This document shows positions 1-5,922 of a stretch of DNA of 9,071 bases, piece after piece. How positions within the stretch are numbered: the first letter of the stretch is position 1; each line of letters opens with the position of its first letter. Under the pieces are notes generated by a model. The model ran no database searches. It worked only from the letters and a program-made list of their open reading frames with translations, and was not told where the DNA came from. Origin of the DNA: an uncultured Verrucomicrobiota bacterium (GTDB lineage Bacteria; Verrucomicrobiota; Verrucomicrobiia; Chthoniobacterales; SZAS-18); contig CALMVM010000579.1 in assembly GCA_937873255.1 (NCBI GenBank), positions 2,304 to 11,374 of the forward strand, read 5' to 3'. The position numbers and the translations under genes are program-made.

Positions 1-80
1 CCCTGCGACCCGCGCGCGGGTAGGTAGCCCGTAGCGTCGCCGGTGGAGGTGATAAGTGGAGCGGTGGATTCGGATGTCAT
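1..80 (-). CDS. Possible N-terminus of an unrecognised protein, cut by the left edge
   Basis: An ATG at 80-78 opens a frame that stays open to the left edge of the window, about 26 codons, beginning MTSESTAPLITSTGDATGYL. It starts 27 bases after the last Y RNA on the same strand. It could therefore be the next gene of the rsr-Y RNA operon, where rtcB or rtcA is often found in other bacteria. The residues visible do not look like the start of RtcB or RtcA as I know them, and no motif can be read from so short a piece. There is no clear ribosome binding site. The frame may be chance in GC-rich DNA. Confidence 0.3.
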   Translation of the reverse strand, partial: MTSESTAPLITSTGDATGYLPARGSQ

Positions 81-106
81 AAAGATTGCGGTTTGAGCGG
101 GAAAAG

Positions 107-246
107 TTTTGCGACGACAAAAGTGAAGTGACGTTTTACGCGCTCTACCATTGAGCTACGGTTCCATTGAAAGTGGAACCGGCGGGAGTCGAACCCGCAA
201 CCCGTCCGTGTGTAGGGATGTAGTCACATCGGCATTCGCCGCAAAA
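107..246 (-). ncRNA. yrlA: Y RNA with permuted tRNA-like module (YrlA type), fourth in array
   Basis: About 140 nt, read on the minus strand. The two ends pair: TTTTGCGGCGA (246-236) with TCGTCGCAAAA (117-107). After an internal loop (ATGCC opposite ACTTTTG), GATGTGAC (230-223) pairs with GTCACTTC (132-125) with one mismatch. GGCGAATG fits the GNCGAA-type motif I recall for Rsr-binding bacterial Y RNAs. The distal part is a tRNA mimic in permuted order. First comes a T arm, with stem GCGGG/CCCGC (198-194, 186-182) and loop TTCGACT. Next is an 8-bp acceptor stem CGGTTCCA/TGGAACCG (181-174, 166-159) closed by the loop CTTTCAA. Then come TA and a D arm, GCTC-AATGGTA-GAGC (156-142). The Y stem stands where the anticodon arm would be. 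There is no CCA end, so it cannot be aminoacylated. Its role by family is to bind Rsr and gate or tether RNA-processing nucleases. Exact ends are not known. Confidence 0.85.
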
Positions 247-273
247 TCGGAAAAGCGGAGAATCTGAAAGGAA

Positions 274-417
274 GTCGGTTCGTGACGACGAGGTGTTGGC
301 GAAACGTTTTTCGATGCTCTACCACTGAGCTATCCAACCTTGCGGTTGGACCGGGACTCGAACCCGGGACCAGCGATTTAGATGTAGTTCCACGCGGCAT
401 TCGTCACGAAAGCCGAC
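274..417 (-). ncRNA. yrlA: Y RNA with permuted tRNA-like module (YrlA type), third in array
   Basis: About 144 nt. The outer stem pairs CGTGACGA (408-401) with TCGTCACG (288-281), extended past a small bulge by GTCGG/CCGAC (417-413, 278-274). The inner helix is GTGGAAC (393-387) with GTTTCGC (305-299), including wobble pairs. GACGAATG matches the Y RNA motif GNCGAAYG. The tRNA-like module has near-ideal tRNA geometry. Its T stem is CCGGG/CCCGG (367-363, 355-351) with loop TTCGAGT, stacked directly on a 7-bp acceptor stem TCCAACC/GGTTGGA. A GNRA-type GCAA loop (343-340) caps the acceptor stem. Then come TA and an intact D arm GCTC-AGTGGTA-GAGC (330-316). The T arm precedes the D arm, so this is not an ordinary tRNA gene. 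It lies 9 nt after the preceding Y RNA, which suggests co-transcription and processing. Confidence 0.87.
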
Positions 418-426
418 CAAGTTTGC

Positions 427-573
427 GAGCGTGCCGACAACCGACGGCAGGACGTTTTACTGAGCTATCCCGCTTTTGAGGCGGGACCGGGAGATGAACC
501 CGGGACCTTCCGCGCAAATTTTCGCTCACGCGGACGCTCTACCATGTAGTCCGTACCTGCATTCGGCACGCTC
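427..573 (-). ncRNA. Y RNA with tRNA-like module entered through the D loop, second in array
   Basis: About 147 nt. The ends form a perfect 11-bp stem, GAGCGTGCCGA (573-563) with TCGGCACGCTC (437-427), carrying GCCGAATG. The inner helix GGTACGGAC (557-549) pairs with GTCCTGCC (453-446), leaving one bulged C. The tRNA-like module has a T stem CCGGG/CCCGG (503-499, 491-487) with loop TTCATCT, and a 6-bp acceptor stem TCCCGC/GCGGGA (486-481, 473-468) capped by CTCAAAA. It differs from its neighbours in how it joins the Y stem. The D-stem strand GCTC (465-462) follows the acceptor, but its partner GAGC (539-536) lies 5' of the T arm. An anticodon-like arm TCCGCG/CGCGGA (534-529, 514-509) with a 14-nt loop lies between GAGC and the T arm. 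The Y stem therefore interrupts the D loop (AGT before, GGTA after). The fold is by hand only. Confidence 0.8.
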
Positions 574-601
574 AAATTTGTTTTGATGAATCAAGGGTGG
601 A

Positions 602-665
602 TCGCCGACAAGTTTCTGGTGAGACGCCTCATTGGGTAAAATGTAGTCCCACCGGCGTTCGGCGA
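602..665 (-). ncRNA. Minimal Y RNA-like stem-loop without a tRNA module, first in array
   Basis: About 64 nt, starting six bases after the rsr stop codon. The ends pair TCGCCGA (665-659) with TCGGCGA (608-602). After an internal loop (ACGCC opposite AGAAACTTG), GGTGGGAC (653-646) pairs with GTCTCACC (625-618). The motif GCCGAACG and the following TACAT block match the three other Y RNAs. The apical loop of about 20 nt holds no T arm or D arm. It may be a Y RNA that lost, or never had, the tRNA-like domain, or it may mark the 3' end of the rsr mRNA. As a structure it is well supported by compensatory pairing with the same layout as its neighbours. Whether it is a separate RNA is inference. Confidence 0.7.
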
Positions 666-671
666 AATTGT

Positions 672-2228
672 TTATAACTCGATCTGTTCGATCTGCTCGA
701 CCCAGTGACCCGGTCGCAGGTTGCCCTGCGCGAAGGCCGACACGATCTCGAACACCGCGTCGGAGAAACCTCCGACGTTGAGGATGTCGGCGCGTTCGGC
801 GGCTTGCGTCGTCGCGCCGGGCTGGATGTCCAGGCACACCAGCCGGGCACGCGGGTTGCGGGCGCGGAACGCGGACCACTCGGCCATCGTCGCCGTGGAA
901 CGGCCTCCACCGTTGGCATCGACCCAGGACATGTTGTCGGACACCATGATCACCAAGTCACCCGAGGCGCGCGTCTTGTTGAGATGCGCCAGCGGGGCCG
1001 AGCAGTTCGTCCCGCCGCTGGGCAGCGAGGCGAGCTTCTGCGCGTTGGTCATCACGCTATCGCGGGCGTTAAGCTGGCAAGGCACGACGTGGTCGCTGAA
1101 CGCGATGATCTCTGCCGTTGGATTGCGGCGCAAAACACTCGCCGCCACTAGGGCCGCCGCATCGATGCAGCGCGTCTTGGTCGTGGACCCGGCGCGGTGG
1201 CCGGTCACGGGCGACTGCATCGACCCGGACACGTCCGGGCAAACGTACACTTGGCCGTCAATGGCCGGGACGTTTTCCGTGGCGATCTCCATCGCGTCCT
1301 GAAGCGCGTCCCGCACGGCGGCGGGTACCGCCTTGTCGGCGGCGTGGAACGCGGTCAGGAGTTGGTAGGGAAAGCACCGGGCGCGGCGGATCTTCTGCGG
1401 GTCGCGCAGGCGGTAGGCGATGCGGCGGGTGAGGTCCTTGTCGTCGAACACACCGTGGCGCGCGAACGTGTTCAAATTCATGCGCGTCGTCTGCCACGAG
1501 GCGTTTTCGGCAACGGCCTGCCACGCGGCGCGGTCGAGGTCGAGCGCGGTGAGCATCTGGAACGGTACGTCGGGCACCGCCTTGATGTGGCCGCTCTTGA
1601 ACGCCTCGAACTGACGCACCAGCGGCGGCAACAGCGCGGCGTCGTGTGCGCGGCCGATCAGCCAGCCGTACAAGGCTCCGCGCCGGGCGTCGGCTGGGCG
1701 CGGATGCACCATCTTGACCACGTCCGCCAGCGAGGGCGACTGACCGACCGAGGCGCGGAAAACGGTTTCCTCGTCGCGGTGTTCCAACCAGCGTCGCACG
1801 AGGCGGCGCGGGGCGCTTCCGAGCGACTTGCGGCCCGTGACACCGCTGCGGATGATCTGCACGAAGTTGCGCAGGGTACGGCCATCGTCGATGACGCGGT
1901 CGAACACGCGTTCCAGCGTCGGCACGTCGAGCGTGGCCAACGCGGCGCAGAGCAGCGCGGGCGTGTCCTTCATGTACCCACGCGTGCGGCAGTAGACGGC
2001 CGTCTTGGCGACGAACGCCGGGTCTACCTGACCAGCCAGCGTGAGGATGCGGTCGAGCTGTGCCTCGGCGGTGGCGTAAAAAGTCGAGTTCAAGCAACCC
2101 GTGACGGCATACTGCGCGAGGGCATGACGAGGCGACAGCGCGAACGCCGGGCCGCCCGCCGGGTTGAGGGTGTCGGCTTTCGGCAGGATGCCTCCAGCGA
2201 AAGTCTGGAAGAGAGAGTTGTTAGCCAT
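672..2228 (-). CDS. rsr: Ro60/Rsr family RNA-binding protein (TROVE domain plus vWA-like domain)
   Basis: Bacterial orthologue of the Ro60 autoantigen. It is a ring-shaped protein that binds Y RNAs and misfolded RNA ends and, in studied bacteria, works with exonucleases such as PNPase. The product is 518 residues, the usual length for bacterial Rsr. Residues 1 to about 320 form the TROVE/HEAT-repeat ring, with the typical N-terminal ALSPRHALAQYAVTGCLNST-like segment at 30-49. Residues about 325-518 form a von Willebrand A-like domain with an intact metal site: DVSGS (332-336), T407 in SGGTN, and D431 in MVSDN. I chose the ATG at 2228 (MANNSLFQTF) because relatives start this way. The upstream ATG at 2372 would add 48 unrelated residues across a sigma-54 promoter. 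The four Y RNAs follow directly, and rtcR is divergent, so this is an RtcR-controlled Ro/Y RNA operon. Confidence 0.96.
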   Translation of the reverse strand: MANNSLFQTFAGGILPKADTLNPAGGPAFALSPRHALAQYAVTGCLNSTFYATAEAQLDRILTLAGQVDPAFVAKTAVYCRTRGYMKDTPALLCAALATLDVPTLERVFDRVIDDGRTLRNFVQIIRSGVTGRKSLGSAPRRLVRRWLEHRDEETVFRASVGQSPSLADVVKMVHPRPADARRGALYGWLIGRAHDAALLPPLVRQFEAFKSGHIKAVPDVPFQMLTALDLDRAAWQAVAENASWQTTRMNLNTFARHGVFDDKDLTRRIAYRLRDPQKIRRARCFPYQLLTAFHAADKAVPAAVRDALQDAMEIATENVPAIDGQVYVCPDVSGSMQSPVTGHRAGSTTKTRCIDAAALVAASVLRRNPTAEIIAFSDHVVPCQLNARDSVMTNAQKLASLPSGGTNCSAPLAHLNKTRASGDLVIMVSDNMSWVDANGGGRSTATMAEWSAFRARNPRARLVCLDIQPGATTQAAERADILNVGGFSDAVFEIVSAFAQGNLRPGHWVEQIEQIEL

Positions 2229-2308
2229 GGTAGTGGGCGTTTCGTTTTGCGGTGAGCGCATCGTCGGGGCTTTTGGAGCCGATCCCGGCGAGCTTTGAAC
2301 CTGCCTAA

Positions 2309-2324
2309 TGCTCGTGTCATGCCA
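2309..2324 (-). promoter_or_regulatory. Sigma-54 -24/-12 promoter for the rsr-Y RNA operon
   Basis: On the minus strand the element reads TGGCATGACACGAGCA. Against the consensus TGGCACG-N4-TTGCW it keeps TGGCA, the G at position 7, the invariant GG and GC dinucleotides at the required 10-base gap, and the final A. Transcription would start near 2298, giving a leader of about 70 nt before the rsr ATG at 2228. The adjacent divergent rtcR encodes a sigma-54 activator of exactly this operon type, so both the position and the partner fit. This was found by eye. Confidence 0.75.
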
Positions 2325-2353
2325 ACCCTTTGTAATTTTCAGTATTTCGCCTC

Positions 2354-2414
2354 GCAAACATCTATCTTCCAATTGATTAAAAATTTATCGGTTTGCTCCT
2401 CAAGTAGAGGCAAA
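2354..2414. promoter_or_regulatory. Candidate RtcR upstream activator sites in the divergent spacer
   Basis: The AT-rich spacer between rsr and rtcR holds GCAAAC at 2354-2359 and its inverse GTTTGC at 2391-2396. A nearby dyad has TTTGC at 2392-2396 and GCAAA at 2410-2414, with CTC/GAG inside. These lie about 40-100 bases upstream of the -12 element of the rsr promoter, a reasonable distance for an enhancer-binding activator. I do not know the RtcR operator sequence well enough to match it, so the assignment rests on symmetry and position only. Confidence 0.3.
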
Positions 2415-2436
2415 GTAGTTTTAGGATGCAATTTTT

Positions 2437-2444
2437 TATACAAT
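2437..2444 (+). promoter_or_regulatory. Possible -10 element for rtcR
   Basis: TATACAAT lies about 26 bases before the rtcR ATG in an AT-rich stretch and resembles a housekeeping -10 box. No convincing -35 hexamer sits 16-18 bases upstream. It would give a short leader of roughly 20 nt. Confidence 0.25.
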
Positions 2445-2469
2445 CCGCTATGAATCTATTTTTTCTGCT

Positions 2470-4079
2470 ATGCATAAAAAAGAGGTAGTCGTCCTCGGCT
2501 TGCTCGGCACTCAACTCGACCAAGGCAAAGGCGCGACCCGCTGGGAAAGCTGGCGGCCCACCGTGTCGATCTGCCAACACGAGGAACTGCTCGTCAGCCG
2601 ACTCGAACTCCTGCACGACCGCCATCACACGAACCTCGCGGAGACGGTGGCGGCGGACATCGGCAGTGTTTCACCGGAGACCGACGTGCGCCGACACTAC
2701 ATCGAGTTCGGCGATCCGTGGGACTTTGAGGAAGTCTACGGCGCGCTGGCGGACTTCGCGCGCGGTTACGTGTTCGACCTGGAAAAAGAGGAATACCTCA
2801 TCCACATCACCACGGGCACGCACGTGGCCCAGATTTGTCTCTATTTGCTGACGGAGTCGCGGCACCTGCCCGCGCGGCTCATCCAGACCTCCCCGCCCGG
2901 CGGACGGCCGAACCGACCCGTCAAAGAGGCAGGCCGCTATTCGGTGATCGACCTCGACCTGTCGCGCTACGACCGCATCGCGGCGCGCTTCGCCGAGGAA
3001 CAGCGCGAGGCGCGCACGTTCCTGAAGAACGGCATCGCCACGCGCAACGCCGCGTTCAACCGCATGATCGAGGAGATCGAACAGGTCGCCATCGCCTCGC
3101 GCGAGCCGATGCTGTTCATGGGACCGACCGGCGCGGGCAAATCGTCGCTGGCGCGCAAGGTGTTCGAGTTGAAGCGCGGGCGGCACCAGCTCGCCGGGCA
3201 ATTCGTGGAGGTCAACTGCGCGACTCTGCGCGGCGACACGGCGGCGAGCACGCTGTTCGGGCACGTGCGCGGGGCGTTCACCGGTGCGCAACGCGACCGG
3301 CCCGGGCTGCTGCGCTCCGCCGACGGCGGGCTGTTGTTCCTCGACGAGATCGGCGAACTCGGCGCCGACGAGCAGGCCATGCTGCTGCGCGCCTTGGAGG
3401 AAAAACGCTTCCTGCCGGTCGGAGCCGACCAGGAAGCGGCCAGCGACTTCCAGTTGATCGCAGGGACCAATTGCGACCTGTCCGGCGCGGTGGCGAAAGG
3501 CGAGTTCCGCGAGGATCTCCTGGCGCGCATCAACCTGTGGACGTTTGCGCTGCCCGGTCTGGCGCAACGCCGCGAGGACATCGCGCCCAATCTGGACCAC
3601 GAGTTGGAATCGGCCGCGCGGAGGTTGGGCCGGCGCGTCGGCATGGCGAAGGACGTGCGGGCGAGGTTCCTCGATTTCGCGCGCTCGGACGAGGCGAAAT
3701 GGAGCGCGAATTTCCGCGACCTGAACGCCGCCGTCACGCGCATGACCACGCTCGCGCCGGGCGGCCGCATCACGCGGGAGGTGTTGGAAGGCGAACTGGT
3801 CAGGTTGCGAAGCGGTTGGACAAAGGCGGAGGCGGGCGGTGGTGCCAACGTCGGTGATGATGCGCTCCTCCTCGAAACGTTGGGCGAAAAGAACGCCGCC
3901 GCCTCGATCTTTTCGACCGCGTGCAATTGGCGTGCGTGGTCCGGGTCTGCCGGGACAGCCGGACCTTGAGCGAAGCGGGCCGCAGGCTTTTCGCGGCGAC
4001 ACGCGGTCGGCGCCAGGTCGCCAACGACGCCGACCGTCTGAGAAAATATCTGGCGCGCTTCGGCCTGACCTGGCCCTGA
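2470..4079 (+). CDS. rtcR: RtcR, sigma-54-dependent activator of RNA repair, with a frameshift near codon 478
   Basis: Enhancer-binding regulator of RNA-repair genes. The N-terminal CARF domain (about 1-185, with HITTGTHVAQI at 112-122) senses RNA-damage ligands, reported to be tRNA-derived or cyclic-phosphate ends. The AAA+ domain drives sigma-54 open-complex formation. It has Walker A GPTGAGKS at 218-225, GAFTGA at 268-273 that contacts sigma-54, and Walker B LLFLDEIGEL at 288-297. The frame starting at 2470 continues to a stop ending at 3969, but after about codon 478 it no longer resembles RtcR. From 3903 the frame one base earlier reads LDLFDRVQLACVV and runs without a stop to KYLARFGLTWP at 4077-4079, matching the RtcR C-terminal Fis-like DNA-binding region. 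One base, probably a C in the GCC run at 3894-3903, is missing. Repaired, the protein would be about 536 residues, the usual length. Divergent from rsr. Confidence 0.93.
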
Positions 4080-4097
4080 GGCGAGACCGGCGGCGTG

Positions 4098-4119
4098 ACT
4101 CCCGCACAAGCTTGGGAGT
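4098..4119 (+). terminator. Weak hairpin after rtcR
   Basis: ACTCCC (4098-4103) and GGGAGT (4114-4119) form a 6-bp stem with a 10-nt loop, 19 bases past the restored rtcR stop. There is no T tract, so intrinsic termination is doubtful. Confidence 0.22.
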
Positions 4120-4191
4120 GCGGTCCGGCGACAGTTTGACGAGCTTTGATCTTGCTCCGCATTGCCGGGACCATAATTTCGCCTGATTCCC

Positions 4192-5076
4192 ATGACCCCG
4201 ACCAAACTTCGCGTGGCCCTGATCGGCGCGGGCGGCATCTCCGCCGCGCATATCAAAGGCGCGCTCGCCCATCCCGACAAACTCGAATGCGTCGCGCTCT
4301 GCGACGTATCGCAGGACAACTTGTAAAAGCGCAAGGAACAACTCGGCGGTGCACCGGCGCTGTTCTCCGACTGGAAAAAACTCTTCGCGGAGTTCGCGAG
4401 AGTTTCGACGCGGTGGACATCTGTCTGCCGCATCACCTGCACACCGCCGCCATCCTCGACGCCGTCGCCGCCCACAAGCACATCCTTTGCGAGAAGCCGC
4501 TGTGCATCGATCTGGCCGAGGCGGACGGCATCGTGGACGCCGTGCGCGCGGCCGGCATCACGTTCATGCCCGGGCACAACCAGTTTTTCTTGCCCATCGT
4601 GCGCGAGGCGCGCACGCCGGCATGATTGGTCCCGTGCGCTGGCTGCGTTCCATCGACGTGTTCAAGAACACCTGGCTCGGGGCCGACGCTTGGCGTTTCA
4701 AATGGAGGGAGAGGACAGCGCCAGCGTGCAGGTGCGTTTTGCCAACGGCGCGGTCGGCGAGATCATGAGCAGTTGGGCGTACGCGGCCCCTTACGGCGCG
4801 CACCAGATCCACGTCATCGGCGACGGGGGGCAGATTTTCGGCTCGGGCGACAACCTGTATTATCTGCCCGATGGCTTCAAGGAACCGGCGCACCGCGTGT
4901 TGCCCGGCGGGGTGCACACGTTCGCCGCGCAGGCGGAATACTTCGCGTGCTGCGTGCTCGCGGGCGAACGGACGCTGCACTCCGTCGAGGAAAGCCGCAC
5001 GGTGCTCCAGATCATTCTCGGTGCGTCGGCCGACGCCGAAGGTTGGGAACAGTACGCCCCGAAGAAACTCGGCTGA
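4192..5076 (+). pseudogene. Gfo/Idh/MocA-family oxidoreductase, degraded
   Basis: The pieces read as one NAD(P)-dependent sugar dehydrogenase. It begins MTPTKLRVALIGAGGISAAH (Rossmann GxGG) at 4192 and includes the CEKPL signature at about 4488-4502. It ends with a C-terminal domain (EDSASVQVRFANGAVGEIMS to YAPKKLG) closing at 5076. The gene is broken several times. A TAA at 4324 stands where a Lys codon (AAA) would fit. One base is missing near 4400, where DAVDICLPHH continues in another frame. A further shift lies near 4615, between REAR and IGPVRWL. Near 4700 WRFKW jumps to MEGEDSA, so roughly 60 or more residues around the catalytic GGG/DxGxH region are absent. No single frame can yield an active enzyme. 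A downstream in-frame ATG at 4690 gives only the 128-residue C-terminal part. The substrate is unknown. Confidence 0.85.
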
Positions 5077-5087
5077 TTTTACGAATC

Positions 5088-5918
5088 ATGATCACGCTGG
5101 CCATCGCGGGCGCGGCCCATATCCACACGTCCAATTTCGTCAAACGCCTCCAGGAGCGCGGCAGCGCCGTGCGGATCAAGAGCGTGTGGGACCATGACGC
5201 GGCGCGCGCGCAAAAAAATGCCGGGGCGCTCGGCGCGGACGTTTGCGGGGACGCACGCGCGATCTTCGACGATGCCGAGATCGACGGGGTCATCGTTTGC
5301 TCGGAAACCAATCGGCACGAGGAATTGGTCACGGCCGCTGCCGACGCGGGCAAGGGTCTGTTCGTCGAGAAGCCACTCGGGATGGGCGCGGCGGATTCGT
5401 TCCGCATGGCGGCGGTCATCGAGCAGGCGGGCGTGATCTTCCAGACGGGATATTTCATGCGTTCCTCACCGGCCCACCGTTTCTTGAAAGAGCAGGTGGA
5501 AGCGGGGGTGTTCGGCACGATCACGCGGGTACGCGGCTCGAATTGCCACTCCGGCGCATTGGGCGGATGGTTCGACACCGAGTGGCGTTGGATGGCCGAC
5601 CCGGCCGTGGCCGGATGCGGGGCGTTCGGCGACCTGGGCACGCACTCGCTGGACATCCTGATGTGGCTGGCCGGCGATGTGGAGAGCGTGACCGCCACCG
5701 TGGGCGCGCTGGTGGCGCGTTATCCGGGCTGCGACGAATTCGGCGAGGGGATGCTACGGTTCAAAAACGGGATCGTGGGCACGCTGGCGGCGGGCTGGGT
5801 GGACGTGGCGAACCCGGTTTCGCTGTTGGTCGCGGGCACGGAAGGCCACGCGTACCAACCAGTGATTTCCAAGCACGTCGCCGGGAAACTGCACCACGAC
5901 GGAGCGCGCGTTTCGTGG
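5088..5918 (+). CDS. Second Gfo/Idh/MocA-family oxidoreductase, C-terminus lost
   Basis: Starts with MITLAIAGAAHIHTSNFVKR at 5088, 11 bases after the preceding pseudogene, so the two were probably one operon. Family marks are the Rossmann-like N-terminus (1-90), VEKPLG at 93-98 whose Lys is usually catalytic, and GDLGTHSLD at 181-189 with the DxGxH pair. Homology-like sequence ends near residue 277 (GARVSW, 5918). From there the open frame continues to 6080, but it runs antisense through an AraC-type fragment, giving an Arg-rich tail with no family character. Members are usually 320-400 residues, so some 50-100 C-terminal residues are missing. The reading frame up to 5918 is clean. Likely a sugar or inositol dehydrogenase; the substrate cannot be told. 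Probably non-functional because of the replaced C-terminus. Confidence 0.8.
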
Positions 5919-5922
5919 ATGA

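Noticed and set aside
9..20. CCCGCGCGCGGG palindrome as terminator or recombination site
   Set aside because: It is a perfect palindrome with no loop and no T tract, in very GC-rich DNA, so chance is likely.
282..479. 65-codon plus-strand frame over the Y RNA array
   Set aside because: It runs antisense through two structured RNAs, and its residues reflect T-arm and D-arm sequence.
107..573. Ordinary or degenerate tRNA genes on the minus strand (T-arm and D-arm consensus matches)
   Set aside because: The T arm precedes the D-arm sequence, the acceptor strands are joined by a short loop, there is no CCA end, and a long end-to-end stem replaces the normal termini. The arms fit a permuted tRNA-like Y RNA, not tRNA decay.
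107..665. CRISPR-like repeat array
   Set aside because: Repeated elements are structurally similar, but their sequences differ and the spacing is irregular. No uniform direct repeats are seen.
1197..2255. 352-codon plus-strand frame opposite rsr
   Set aside because: It is a GC-rich shadow of rsr with low-complexity Arg/Val/Gly content and no domain marks.
2229..2372. Extended N-terminus of rsr from the ATG at 2372
   Set aside because: The added 48 residues are unlike Rsr and would be encoded by the sigma-54 promoter region.
3890..3905. Programmed -1 ribosomal frameshift joining the two rtcR frames
   Set aside because: The change is of the right sign, but there is no X-XXY-YYZ slippery site. 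A lost C in the GCC run explains it more simply.
2671..4577. Long minus-strand frames opposite rtcR
   Set aside because: They are shadows of rtcR, which has clear Walker A, GAFTGA and Walker B motifs on the plus strand.
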